Assembly: GCF_001439815.1 (NCBI RefSeq)
Contig: NZ_JYLM01000003.1
Span: 434,001 to 498,000 of the forward strand
DNA from: Pseudomonas orientalis
GTDB taxonomy: Bacteria > Pseudomonadota > Gammaproteobacteria > Pseudomonadales > Pseudomonadaceae
Reading direction: 5' to 3'
Length of the DNA: 64,000 nucleotides
The number at the start of each line of letters is the position of its first letter. The first letter of the stretch is position 1. Below are positions 17,985 to 26,953 of this stretch, one piece after another. A program made the position numbers and the translations under genes. The notes beneath the pieces are model-generated. The model was not told the origin of the DNA. It ran no database searches and was given only the letters and a program-made list of their open reading frames with translations.

Positions 17985-18027
17985 GTGGCTGAGGGCAGCC
18001 ACCGACAACTTGGTAACAACTGCTTAG
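17974..18027 (+). pseudogene. Truncated RelE/ParE-type toxin, 5' fragment
   Basis: The ATG at 17974 overlaps the antitoxin tail by 11 bases, as in intact operons. It reads MQVEWLRAATDNLVTTA and stops: the first 13 or so residues match the start of ParE/RelE toxins. The rest is gone, and the fragment runs into the 3' end of the LysR gene, which marks the deletion junction. Confidence 0.65.
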
Positions 18028-18941
18028 CCCTTCAGCACACCTTGCACCCGCCTCCTCAGCCACTGCAAGCCGGTATCCCCACCCCGTCGCGCATGCCAGG
18101 CCAGCTCGAACGCAAACGATGGAATATGAAACGGCGGCGGTACGCTCGACAGGTGCGCGTGATCGATATTCAGCAGACCCCGGGATGAGACGGTCAAGAT
18201 CAGGTCCGTGCCTTGAATCAAATGTGGTGCCACGCCCCAGTGCGGCAGGCTGATTGCCACATGCCGCCGCTCACGAATGGCGGCCAGCGCACGCTCGATT
18301 TCCGGCGTGCCGCTGCCGCGCATTTCCAGCAAGACATGGGGTCGTGACAAATAGGCAGGCAGGTCCAGCACACCGGCTTTCGGCAGGCTGTCGCGGTCGA
18401 CCAGGCAGGTGTAGTGCTCTTCGAACAATGGCGTCGTACGCAGTTCGGCCGGCAAGTCAGGGAAGACCCCGGCGGCCAGGTCGAGATCGCCATTGAGCAC
18501 GCCGTCGACCATGCTTTCGCGACTGGCCTGGATGATTTGCAAGTCGATGCCCGGCGCTTCACGGCGTAACAGGCGCACCAGGCCGGGCAGGAAAATCGCC
18601 GCGCTGTAGTCCGACATTGCTACGCGAAACCGGCGCTTGGCCGACGCCGGGTCAAAACGGTTCGGCGCCAGCAGCGCCTGCACCTGGGCCAGGGCCTCTG
18701 CCAACGGCGTGGCCAACTCCAGCGCCCGGGCCGTGGCTATCAATGCGCCACCCTGGCGCACCAGCAACGGGTCGCCCAGCAGGTCACGCAAGCGCGCCAG
18801 CGCATGGCTGACCGCCGGTTGGCTCAGGTGCAGGCGTTCGGCGGCGCGGGTGACATGTTGCTCGCTGAGCAGGGCGTCGAGGATCACCAGCAGGTTGAGA
18901 TCGACACGTCGCAAATCATTCATCAGCTGCATGCTCGGCAT
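18024..18941 (-). CDS. LysR family transcriptional regulator
   Basis: About 305 aa; the start is uncertain among Mets at 18941, 18932 and 18923 (no strong ribosome site). Winged HTH at the N-terminus (LRRVDLNLLVILDALLSE, then SQPAVSHALARL), followed by a substrate-binding domain. It is divergent from the YdcZ-type transporter at 19010, and the 68-base gap holds an A/T dyad (AATTTGGAATTTAAATT), the kind of site LysR proteins bind. It probably controls that transporter and itself. Confidence 0.9.
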   Translation of the reverse strand: MPSMQLMNDLRRVDLNLLVILDALLSEQHVTRAAERLHLSQPAVSHALARLRDLLGDPLLVRQGGALIATARALELATPLAEALAQVQALLAPNRFDPASAKRRFRVAMSDYSAAIFLPGLVRLLRREAPGIDLQIIQASRESMVDGVLNGDLDLAAGVFPDLPAELRTTPLFEEHYTCLVDRDSLPKAGVLDLPAYLSRPHVLLEMRGSGTPEIERALAAIRERRHVAISLPHWGVAPHLIQGTDLILTVSSRGLLNIDHAHLSSVPPPFHIPSFAFELAWHARRGGDTGLQWLRRRVQGVLKG

Positions 18942-19009
18942 AAGAATTTGGAATTTAAATTTGCGCGACGAATGACCTAGAGTCCAGCAAAACCTTTGGG
19001 AGATTCGAC

Positions 19010-19498
19010 ATGACAACGTTGCATTGGCTGGGTTTGTTGCTGCTGGCGGTGATCGCCGGTGCCGTGGTGCCGTTTCAGAGTGCGATCAATGCCAACCTGG
19101 GTCGCGGGCTCGGCCATCCGCTGTGGGCGACGCTGGCGTCCCTGCTGGTGAGCATCGTCGTATTGCTGCCGGTGATCATCGCATTACGGCTGCCCTTGCC
19201 AAGCCTGGCATTTATTACCCAGGCGCCACTGTGGATGTGGGCCGGTGGCGCATTTGGCGTGTGCTTTATCTCGCTGGCGTTGATGCTGTTGCCCAAGCTG
19301 GGCGCATCGGGGTTTATCGCCCTGGCCATGGCCGGGCAGATGCTTGCTTCGCTGCTGCTCGACCATTTTGGGCTGTTCGGCCTTGCGCAGCGTGAATTGA
19401 CAACGCCGCGAGCGCTCGGTGCGTTGCTGTTGATTGGCGCGGTGGCGTTGATTCAGTTCAGCGCCGCGCCGGCGCGGGCGATGGCGACGGCGGGTTGA
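19010..19498 (+). CDS. DMT family transporter (YdcZ/DUF606 type)
   Basis: 162 aa, GGGAG 7 bases upstream. Five hydrophobic helices and the family start AGAVVPFQSAINANLGRGLG identify the short DMT transporters formerly DUF606. Such half-size carriers act as dimers in the inner membrane; the substrate is unknown. Divergent from the LysR gene, which is its likely regulator. Confidence 0.85.
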   Translation: MTTLHWLGLLLLAVIAGAVVPFQSAINANLGRGLGHPLWATLASLLVSIVVLLPVIIALRLPLPSLAFITQAPLWMWAGGAFGVCFISLALMLLPKLGASGFIALAMAGQMLASLLLDHFGLFGLAQRELTTPRALGALLLIGAVALIQFSAAPARAMATAG

Positions 19499-20173
19499 TC
19501 AGCCGCGCTCGGCGGCCAGATGATTGATGTCGCGCTGCTCGACCACCGGTTGCGCTGCGCCATGGCGCACCACCTGCAACATCGCACGGCCGACGGTCTC
19601 GGTGCTGACCACCCAGCTCGGCTTTATCCGACGCAAAAACGACAGAAACGGCCCGAGCACGCTATAGAACACCTGGTACAACGGTGTCTTCGAACGCACG
19701 CCATGCAGCGGTTGGATGATCCCCGGCCGGAACAGATAGACCGCCTTGAAAGGCAAGCGCAGCAAGGCGTTCTCGGTCTTGCCCTTGACCCGCGCCCACA
19801 TTGACTTGCCCGTCTCGGAACTGTCAGTGCCGGCGCCGGACACATAGATAAAGGTCATCTGCGGGTTGAGCCGCGCCAGGGTGCTGGCGGCGACCAAAGT
19901 CAGGTCGTAAGTGAGGTGGGTGTACTTGATTTCATTCATGCCGGCCGAGGAAACGCCCAGGCAGAAGAAGCACGCATCAAAGCCTTGCAACAGGTTTTCC
20001 AGGGGTTGGAAATCCAGCATGTCGCTGTGCAACACCTGGTGCAGTTTGCCGTGCTCCTGGGTCAACGGCGTACGGCCGACCGCGACCACTTCCTGCACAT
20101 CGGGCGCCAGCAGGCACTCGCGCAGCACGCCCTGGCCGACCATGCCGGTGGCGCCGAATAACAGAACTCTCAT
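19499..20173 (-). CDS. NAD(P)-binding oxidoreductase, short-chain/NmrA-like
   Basis: 224 aa from ATG 20173 (GAGG upstream). Rossmann start MRVLLFGATGMVGQGVLREC binds NAD(P). The mid-section FIYVSGAGTDSSETG and KGKTENALLRL places it in the extended-SDR group of HTATIP2/YwnB-like proteins, with a modified Ser/Lys active site. Substrate unknown. Convergent with the transporter at 19010; the stops are adjacent. Confidence 0.82.
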   Translation of the reverse strand: MRVLLFGATGMVGQGVLRECLLAPDVQEVVAVGRTPLTQEHGKLHQVLHSDMLDFQPLENLLQGFDACFFCLGVSSAGMNEIKYTHLTYDLTLVAASTLARLNPQMTFIYVSGAGTDSSETGKSMWARVKGKTENALLRLPFKAVYLFRPGIIQPLHGVRSKTPLYQVFYSVLGPFLSFLRRIKPSWVVSTETVGRAMLQVVRHGAAQPVVEQRDINHLAAERG

Positions 20174-20256
20174 GGGGAACCTCAGCCGCAAGCTTCACGC
20201 TCAAGTTGAACGCATTCAGCTTGTAGCTTACCGCTTGCAGCTCGAAGCTGCCCCTG

Positions 20257-21405
20257 TCAAAACGCGCTGCGAAAGATCTCCTCGATCTGGCGCTGATCCG
20301 CGCGCCGTGGATTGGTCAGGCCACACGCGTCCTTGAGCGCATTGCTCGCCAGCAGCGGAATATCCTGCAACCTGGCGCCGAGTTCACGCAGACCGGCGGG
20401 GATTTCCACGTCCTGGGACAAGGCGCGAATCGCGACGATAGCGGCCTGCGCGCCCTCCTCCGGGGTCACCCCCTTGATATCGGCGCCCAACGCGCGGGCC
20501 ACGTCACTCAAGCGCTTGGCGCTGACACTGGCATTGAAACTCTGCACGTGGGGCAGCAGCACCGCATTGCACACGCCGTGGGGAAGGTCGTAAAGGCCAC
20601 CGAGCTGATGCGCCATGGCATGCACGAACCCCAGCGATGCGTTGTTGAACGCCATGCCCGCAAGGAACTGCGCATACGCCATGTTTTCCCGCGCGGCCAT
20701 GTCGCTGCCGTCGCGTACCGCCAGGCGCAGGTTGGCGCTGATCAGTTCGATGGCCTTGATTGCGCACGCATCGGTGATCGGCGTGGCGGCGGTGGATACG
20801 TAGGCTTCGATGGCGTGCGTCAAGGCATCCATGCCGGTGGCAGCGGTGAGGCCCTTGGGCATGGCGACCATCAATGCCGGGTCGTTGACTGACAGCAGCG
20901 GCGTGACATTGCGGTCGACAATGGCCATTTTCACGTGGCGGGTTTCATCGGTGATGATGCAGAAACGGGTCATCTCACTGGCCGTGCCGGCGGTGGTGTT
21001 GATCGCCACCAGCGGCAGTTGCGGCTTGCTTGATTGGTCGACGCCCTCATAGTCGGCGATGCGCCCGCCGTTGGTGGCGCACAGGGCGATGCCCTTGGCG
21101 CAGTCATGGGGCGAGCCGCCGCCCAGAGACACCACAAAGTCGCAGGCGCTGTGTTGCAGCAACGCCAGGCCCTTTTCGACGTTTTCCACATTGGGGTTGG
21201 GCTTGGCGCCGTCGTAGACCACCGAATCGATGTCCTGCAGCGCCAGCTTCTCGGCGATCATGCTGGCCACACCGGCTTTGCACAGGCCCTGGTCAGTGAC
21301 GATCAACGCCTTGCGAAAGCCGTAATTGCGGATGGCAATCATGGCTTCGTCGAGGCAGTCGATGCCCATGATATTGACGGCGGGGATAAAAAACGTGCTG
21401 CTCAT
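20257..21405 (-). CDS. yiaY: Iron-containing alcohol dehydrogenase, YiaY type
   Basis: 382 aa. Nearly collinear with E. coli YiaY as I recall it, including [16 protein letters not shown] (NAD binding), [16 protein letters not shown] and the metal-binding segments [15 protein letters not shown] and [11 protein letters not shown]. Group III Fe(II) dehydrogenases oxidise or reduce short alcohols and aldehydes. YiaY is annotated as an L-threonine dehydrogenase, but the physiological substrate here is unknown. No partner genes in an operon. Confidence 0.9.
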   Translation of the reverse strand: MSSTFFIPAVNIMGIDCLDEAMIAIRNYGFRKALIVTDQGLCKAGVASMIAEKLALQDIDSVVYDGAKPNPNVENVEKGLALLQHSACDFVVSLGGGSPHDCAKGIALCATNGGRIADYEGVDQSSKPQLPLVAINTTAGTASEMTRFCIITDETRHVKMAIVDRNVTPLLSVNDPALMVAMPKGLTAATGMDALTHAIEAYVSTAATPITDACAIKAIELISANLRLAVRDGSDMAARENMAYAQFLAGMAFNNASLGFVHAMAHQLGGLYDLPHGVCNAVLLPHVQSFNASVSAKRLSDVARALGADIKGVTPEEGAQAAIVAIRALSQDVEIPAGLRELGARLQDIPLLASNALKDACGLTNPRRADQRQIEEIFRSAF

Positions 21406-21528
21406 GGTCGATCCTCAGGGGCTTTATACCCACAGAATCCACCGCTACCGCTTGCCGTATCTTGACCAGGATCAATGCCGGCTCATGATAAAGTCACCGT
21501 CCAGCCGATTTCGAGTAGACCCGCCGCA

Positions 21529-22545
21529 ATGAAGGATTTCCAGGATATTGACGCCCACCTTGAAGACTGGAGCGCACTGCGCGGCGCCATCGACTTCAAT
21601 GGGATTCTGATCGGCAACGGCGCAAGCCGCACGATTTGGGAAGACTTTGCCTACGACTCGCTGTTTGAAAACGCTCGCACGGTGGAAGAAAAGCCCCTGG
21701 GCCAGTCCGAACTCAGCGTGTTCGATGCCCTGCAGACCCGCAGTTTCGAGCAGGCCCTGGGCGCGCTGAAAACCACCAGCCGCGTCAACAAGGCCCTGGC
21801 GGTCAGCTCGGCAGCGCCACGTAATCGCTACTACGCGATCAAGGAAGCACTGATCAATACGATCCACGCCGTGCATATTCCCTGGCGCCTGATGCAGCCC
21901 TCGACCCTGGCGACGCTCAACGCGGAACTGAGCAGCTACACCACGGTATTTACCAGCAACTACGACCTGCTCAACTACTGGGCGATCCTGCATACGCCGG
22001 GTATCGACGACCTGTTCCGCAGCGCCGATTCAAGCTTTGACCTGCGCGACACCCGCACCGACGCCACGCGCATTTTGTACCTGCACGGCGGCCTGCACCT
22101 GGTGCGCAACCTCGACGGCACCGCGCGCAAACTGCCGTCTACCGACAGCACGTTGCTCAGCAGTTTCGCGATCAACAACACGATCAAGACGCTGGACGAT
22201 GTGCCGCTGTTCGTCAGTGAGGGCAAGGTGGAGGAAAAGCTCAAGACCATCCGCAGTTCGGATTATCTGTCGTTCTGTTATGAGCAGTTGCTCACTCACG
22301 AAGGCGCGCTGTGCATCTTCGGCCATGACCTGGGGCCGCAGGATAAGCACTTGGTGGATGCGATCCGCCAGGCCGGCATCACCACTTTGGCCATCTCGGT
22401 TTCGGGGCGCAGCGATGGGTTCATTCGCCAGCAGAAGCAGCGGTATTCGCAATTGTTCCAGGGCACCGGCATGGAACTGAAATTCTTTGCAGCGCGCACC
22501 CATCCGCTCGGTAATCCGGCGCTGTCGGTGCCGGTCGAACACTGA
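21529..22545 (+). CDS. DUF4917 family protein with SIR2-like fold
   Basis: 338 aa from ATG 21529 (MKDFQDIDAHLEDW); an in-frame Met at 21475 is possible, and neither has a good ribosome site. Motifs run in the order seen in SIR2-like domains: GILIGNGASR (nucleotide loop, about 25-34), VFTSNYDLLNYW (about 140-151), LYLHGGLHLV (about 184-193) and CIFGHDLGPQDKHLVDAI near the C-terminus. SIR2-like proteins bind or hydrolyse NAD, and several act in phage defence. Here it stands alone, so the role is open. Confidence 0.78.
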   Translation: MKDFQDIDAHLEDWSALRGAIDFNGILIGNGASRTIWEDFAYDSLFENARTVEEKPLGQSELSVFDALQTRSFEQALGALKTTSRVNKALAVSSAAPRNRYYAIKEALINTIHAVHIPWRLMQPSTLATLNAELSSYTTVFTSNYDLLNYWAILHTPGIDDLFRSADSSFDLRDTRTDATRILYLHGGLHLVRNLDGTARKLPSTDSTLLSSFAINNTIKTLDDVPLFVSEGKVEEKLKTIRSSDYLSFCYEQLLTHEGALCIFGHDLGPQDKHLVDAIRQAGITTLAISVSGRSDGFIRQQKQRYSQLFQGTGMELKFFAARTHPLGNPALSVPVEH

Positions 22546-22567
22546 TCCAATAAACAAAGAAGATCAC

Positions 22568-22660
22568 ATGTGGGAGGGGGCTTGCCCCCGATAACGGTGG
22601 ACCAGCCAATGAATTCGTAGGCTGACACACCGCAATCGGGGGCAAGCCCCCTCCCACATT
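22568..22660. repeat. REP pair (BIME), family 1
   Basis: Two inverted copies of TGTGGGAGGGGGCTTGCCCC(CGAT), separated by about 45 bases. They lie between the DUF4917 gene and the Fur-like box. Confidence 0.92.
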
Positions 22661-22694
22661 TTGAATTGGGTACAGGTTTTAAAAAGAGACAAAT

Positions 22695-22713
22695 GACAAT
22701 AATTCTCGATATC
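22695..22713 (+). promoter_or_regulatory. Fur-box-like sequence
   Basis: GACAATAATTCTCGATATC matches 13 of 19 positions of GATAATGATAATCATTATC. It lies 45-63 bases upstream of the ECF sigma gene, consistent with iron repression of the signalling locus. Confidence 0.6.
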
Positions 22714-22757
22714 ATTCACGACCTTTTTCCAGCCGTGCTTCGTCAAGAAGGATATCC

Positions 22758-23297
22758 ATGTCTCGTCCCAAGCCCGACCCACTGTCGGCCGATGCCTGCC
22801 GCGGGTTCTATGCAGATATCCTGCATTTCCTGCGCAAACGCACGGACAACGCCAGTGACGCGGCGGACATGACCCAGGATGTGTTTACCCAATGGCTGGA
22901 CTACCGCGACCGGGCCAAGGTCGAGCAGCCACGGGCGTTTCTGTTTCAGATGGCGCGCAACCTGCTGCGCGATCACTGGCGTAAACAGCAGGTACGCCGC
23001 AGCGTCCACGCCGATTCGGCCGACGCGCCCACCGAAGCCGTCACCGACGAGCAAAACGAGCCCATGGCTGCGGCGCTGCGCATCCAACGCCTGGAACAGT
23101 TGAAAGAAGTCCTCGCCGAACTCTCGCCCCGTCGGCGCGAAGCCCTTATGCTGCATCGCTTCGAAGGCTTGAGCCAGGCACAGATCGCCACGCGCATGGG
23201 CATTTCGACGAGCATGGTGGAAAAGCACATCGCCTTTGCGCTGCTGCATTGCAAGCGACGTCTTCAACCTGACCCCGGCACGGAGCAGTCCCAATGA
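22758..23297 (+). CDS. ECF sigma factor, FecI/HasI-like
   Basis: 179 aa, GAAGGA upstream. Sigma2 (about 15-80: DMTQDVFTQWLDY, then RAFLFQMARNLLRDHWR) and sigma4 (about 110-165: LSPRRREALMLHRFEGLSQA) are complete. It starts a three-gene unit with an anti-sigma and a TonB receptor that carries a signalling domain, so it should direct transcription of the receptor when ligand is bound. A Fur-like box precedes it. Confidence 0.92.
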   Translation: MSRPKPDPLSADACRGFYADILHFLRKRTDNASDAADMTQDVFTQWLDYRDRAKVEQPRAFLFQMARNLLRDHWRKQQVRRSVHADSADAPTEAVTDEQNEPMAAALRIQRLEQLKEVLAELSPRRREALMLHRFEGLSQAQIATRMGISTSMVEKHIAFALLHCKRRLQPDPGTEQSQ

Positions 23298-24259
23298 GCC
23301 GCCAGAGCGACCTCGACGCGCTGGACATCGAAGCGAGCGATGCCATCGATGCCCAAGCCGCCAGCTGGTTTGCACGCAACCGCAACGACGCGGACCGTGT
23401 CGACCGCAAGGCCTTCGCCGCCTGGCGGGCCAACCCGGCCCATGCGCGCGCCTATGCCGAGTTCGAGCAATTGTGGACTGACCTTGCCCAGTTGCAGCCA
23501 CTGGACAAACCCGTGGCGCTGCCCAGGCGCAAACCGGTATGGCGCCCCGCGCTGGCGATGGCGGCCGCCCTGCTCTGCGCCGTTCTTGCTCCTCATCTCG
23601 GTGCGCCGCGCGAGCTGTATCACGCACAGGTTGCCGGTCATGCCAAAGGCATGCGCACCCTGCACCTGCCCGACGGCAGCACCTTGTATGTGAACGCCAA
23701 TACCCGCATTCGCGTGGATTTCACCGCGCACCAGCGCATCCTTCACCTGGACAAAGGCCAGCTGTACATCGAAGTGGCCGCCGACCAGGAACGCCCGCTG
23801 TACGTACAGGCCGGCGAGGCGACTGTGCGGGTGGTGGGCACCGGTTTCGATGTGCGCCGCAGCGAACAGCAACTGGTGGTCAGCGTGGCCCATGGGCAAG
23901 TGGCCTTCGACCCGGATGGAAAACATCCCGCCGCGTTGCTCCAGGCCAGACAACGCGCCATTTACCGGTACGCCGGGGGCACGCTGCAGCAGCAAAGCCT
24001 CGACGCCGCAGACGTCGCCGATTGGCGCAGCGGGCACTTGGCGTTTCGTAATCGCGAGCTGGCCAGCCTGATCGACGAATTGAGCCTGTACCGTCCCCAG
24101 GCGCCCTTGCAGGTCAGCAAGGCGGTGGCGCACCTCAAGGTATCGGGCAACCTGGATGTGAATGACCCGGACGCGCTGCTCAACGCCCTGCCCGCCCTGT
24201 TACCGGTGAAAACCGTGACGTCCGCCGACGGCATTGTGCGAATCGAATCGAGCCGATAA
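23294..24259 (+). CDS. FecR-type anti-sigma regulator
   Basis: 321 aa, overlapping the sigma gene by 4 bases (ATGA). The N-terminal cytoplasmic DUF4880 part (AASWFARNRNDADRVDRKAF) is followed by a single membrane helix (about 83-100), the periplasmic FecR domain (GMRTLHLPDGSTLYVNANT, then VVGTGFDVR), and a C-terminal DUF4974-like STN domain. It relays receptor occupancy to the sigma factor. Confidence 0.92.
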   Translation: MSRQSDLDALDIEASDAIDAQAASWFARNRNDADRVDRKAFAAWRANPAHARAYAEFEQLWTDLAQLQPLDKPVALPRRKPVWRPALAMAAALLCAVLAPHLGAPRELYHAQVAGHAKGMRTLHLPDGSTLYVNANTRIRVDFTAHQRILHLDKGQLYIEVAADQERPLYVQAGEATVRVVGTGFDVRRSEQQLVVSVAHGQVAFDPDGKHPAALLQARQRAIYRYAGGTLQQQSLDAADVADWRSGHLAFRNRELASLIDELSLYRPQAPLQVSKAVAHLKVSGNLDVNDPDALLNALPALLPVKTVTSADGIVRIESSR

Positions 24260-24260
24260 T

Positions 24261-24304
24261 CCACACATGAGAATATTTTGCATTCGCATGTGTGGATTTT
24301 TTTG
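24261..24304 (+). terminator. Terminator or attenuator between fecR-like and receptor genes
   Basis: CCACACATG pairs with CATGTGTGG across an 18-base loop, followed by ATTTTTTT. It would end or weaken the regulatory transcript, leaving the receptor under its own sigma-dependent promoter. Confidence 0.75.
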
Positions 24305-24377
24305 CCTGCCCCGTCTTCCTCCCGTCTGCGTTTGATGCGCACACCTTTTTGGCTATTTAGCCGCACCGGGGGATTTC

Positions 24378-26936
24378 ATGTTTCGCGCGCCTTGCCCTGC
24401 TTCGCATCTGTTTCTACGACCGACCCTGCTTGCCACCTGCCTGGCGTTGAGCGTCAGCGCCCAGGCCGAGTCATTCACGCTGCAACTGCCGGCCCAGCCG
24501 TTGGCGACCTCCCTGAGCCAGGTGGCCCGGCAGGCGAAGATCCAGCTGCTGTTCGATGAAGCGTTGCTCAAGCATGTGCAGGCGCCGGCGCTCAAGGGGG
24601 AGTACAGCGCAGAAGAAGCGATTCGCAGCCTGCTCAAGGGCGCTGAACTCACCCTGATCAAGATCGGCACGACCTATGTGGTGCGCGCCGATTCGGCCAG
24701 GACCATGCAAGGCAGCGCGATCCAGCTCGATACCTTGAGCGTGATCGGCACCGGCACCGAAGTGGATGCAAGTACCGTCAACCGCTCCACCCTGACCCAG
24801 GCCGACATCGACCGCTATCAGTCCAATAACATCCCCAGCCTGTTGCAGACCCTGCCCGGCGTCAGCCAGGGCGGCTCGCTCAAGCCCGGCGGCCAAACCA
24901 TCAACATCCGTGGTTTCGGCGATGCCGAAGACGTGCCGATGACCGTGGATGGCGCGACCAAGAGTGGCTTCGAGCGCTACCAGCAGGGCACGGTCTTTAT
25001 CGAGCCCGAGCTGATCAAGAGCATCGAGGTCGAGAAAGGCCCGAACTCGCCTTTCACCGGCAACGGTGGCTTTGGCGGCACGGTCAACATGACCACCAAG
25101 GATGCCCCGGACCTGCTCAAGGACGGACGCAACAGCGGCGCAATGCTCAAATACGGTTACTCGAGCAACGACCATGAACAGGTCTACAGCAGTGCCGTGT
25201 ATGGCCGTACCGACGACGGCCGTTTCGACGCGCTGGCCTACCTGACCCAACGCGACGGCGGCGACATGAAGGTCGCCGCCAAGTTGCCCAACGAGAACAA
25301 CCAGTACCCGATCAACCCTCAGCGCCTGCCCAACAGCGCCCAGGATGTGGACGGCAAGCTGTTCAAGGTCAATGCGCACTTCAACGACGAGCACAGTGTT
25401 GGCCTGTCCTACTCGCGCTCCCACAGCAACCGCTGGACGCCCTTCTCCGCCGCCAGCTACCCGACACCGCCGACCCAGACCAACATCGACCGCTACGGTT
25501 ATGAAGGCGCCCTCAAGCGCTTTCTGGCGCACCGCGATACCGTCGACACCACCTGGTCGGGCAAGTATCACTACCAGCCGTTGGACAACCCGCTGGTGGA
25601 CGTGACCGTCAAGTATTCCCAGTCCAACACCGAACAAAGCGACGAGCGTGACGCCACTGCGTTTTTCCAGTTGGCCACCGGCGGGCGCAAGATGGACACC
25701 GCCTACACCGACAAGCATCTGGATATCCGCAACGTCAGCCTGTTCGACACCGGCCCCCTGCAGCATGCGCTGACAGTCGGCGGGCAGGTGCGCAAGCACG
25801 TGCGTGAAACCGAAATGTGGATGCCCGGCGCCACCTACAGTACGCCGCGCTACAACTATGGCCATTTTCAGCCGGGCTTCATGCCCCACGGCAAGGTCGA
25901 TACCAACAGCTTCTTCATCCAGGACGCGGTGACCCTGGGCGACCTGACCATCACCCCGTCGCTGCGCTACGACCATGTGCGCAACCGTGGCGAAGGCAAT
26001 GATGCGCCGTACTACAACAACCCTGACCCTGCGATCGGCCACGACTACAGCGACCGCACCTACACCGGCTGGTCGCCGCGCCTGGCGCTGTTCTGGACGG
26101 TCACGCCAAGCGTCGGCCTGTTCGCCAACTGGAGCCAGACCTGGCGCGCGCCGGTGATCGACGAGCAATACGAAGTGCAGGGCCTGGGCAGCCGCACCGC
26201 CACCAGCGTGGACCTGGACCCGGAGCGCATCACCTCGATCACCCTGGGCACCATCACCCGCTTCGACCATCTCATCGCCCAGGATGACAACCTGCAACTG
26301 CGCACCACCTTGTTCCACAACAAGGTCGAAGACGAAATCTTCAAGGCCACCGGCGTGGGCTGCCAGAACCAGGCCGTCAACGGCGGCACGATTGGTTCCG
26401 CCTGCCCACCGGGAGCGCTGCCTAACTACCGCAATATCGGCGGGCTGACCATCAAGGGCATTGAAATCGAGTCGATCTATAACTCCACCTATTTGTTCGG
26501 CTCGGTGTCGTTCGCCTACGCCAAAGGCCAGCACGAAGGCGCCTACACCAACCCCTGGGGTCCGGATGTGGCAGCGCGGGATATCCCGCCGACCAAATGG
26601 GTGCTGGTGCTGGGTACCCACATCCCGGCCTGGGATGCCCAGGTAGGCTGGATGGGCCAGTTCGTCGGCGCCACCGACCGCCTGCCCAGCGACAAGTATT
26701 CCGGCGGCCCGGGTTCAGGGGTGGGCGATCTGTTCTACGACCAGTACGGCAACAAGCGCTACAACACTCAAGGCCTGTTCGCCAAATGGGCACCGCAGCA
26801 GGCGTATCTGAAAGGCACCGAGGTGAACTTCACCGTGGACAACCTGTTCAATGAAAACTTCCGCCCGGCGTTGAGCGGCGACCGTGCCTATACAAAGGGG
26901 CGCGATGCGAAGATCAGCGTGACCCGCTTCTTCTGA
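24378..26936 (+). CDS. TonB-dependent heme/hemophore-type receptor with STN signalling domain (HasR-like)
   Basis: 852 aa. Signal peptide (to about residue 31, VSAQAES), STN domain (about 32-105: LQLPAQPLATSLSQVARQAK), plug (about 125-240: LLQTLPGVSQGG, INIRGFGDAEDVPMTVDG), then a 22-strand barrel ending in VTRFF. A WRAP motif (TWRAPVIDEQYE) sits where heme receptors carry FRAP. The sigma/anti-sigma pair just upstream is arranged like hasI-hasS-hasR of P. aeruginosa. No hemophore (hasA) or exporter gene follows. Heme specificity is inferred; another iron chelate remains possible. Confidence 0.85.
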   Translation: MFRAPCPASHLFLRPTLLATCLALSVSAQAESFTLQLPAQPLATSLSQVARQAKIQLLFDEALLKHVQAPALKGEYSAEEAIRSLLKGAELTLIKIGTTYVVRADSARTMQGSAIQLDTLSVIGTGTEVDASTVNRSTLTQADIDRYQSNNIPSLLQTLPGVSQGGSLKPGGQTINIRGFGDAEDVPMTVDGATKSGFERYQQGTVFIEPELIKSIEVEKGPNSPFTGNGGFGGTVNMTTKDAPDLLKDGRNSGAMLKYGYSSNDHEQVYSSAVYGRTDDGRFDALAYLTQRDGGDMKVAAKLPNENNQYPINPQRLPNSAQDVDGKLFKVNAHFNDEHSVGLSYSRSHSNRWTPFSAASYPTPPTQTNIDRYGYEGALKRFLAHRDTVDTTWSGKYHYQPLDNPLVDVTVKYSQSNTEQSDERDATAFFQLATGGRKMDTAYTDKHLDIRNVSLFDTGPLQHALTVGGQVRKHVRETEMWMPGATYSTPRYNYGHFQPGFMPHGKVDTNSFFIQDAVTLGDLTITPSLRYDHVRNRGEGNDAPYYNNPDPAIGHDYSDRTYTGWSPRLALFWTVTPSVGLFANWSQTWRAPVIDEQYEVQGLGSRTATSVDLDPERITSITLGTITRFDHLIAQDDNLQLRTTLFHNKVEDEIFKATGVGCQNQAVNGGTIGSACPPGALPNYRNIGGLTIKGIEIESIYNSTYLFGSVSFAYAKGQHEGAYTNPWGPDVAARDIPPTKWVLVLGTHIPAWDAQVGWMGQFVGATDRLPSDKYSGGPGSGVGDLFYDQYGNKRYNTQGLFAKWAPQQAYLKGTEVNFTVDNLFNENFRPALSGDRAYTKGRDAKISVTRFF

Positions 26937-26953
26937 TTGCTACACCGAGTCTA

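Noticed and set aside
24471..26621. 716-codon open frame antisense to the TonB receptor
   Set aside because: Shadow of the receptor's codon bias; no domain or ribosome site, while the receptor strand has STN, plug and barrel.
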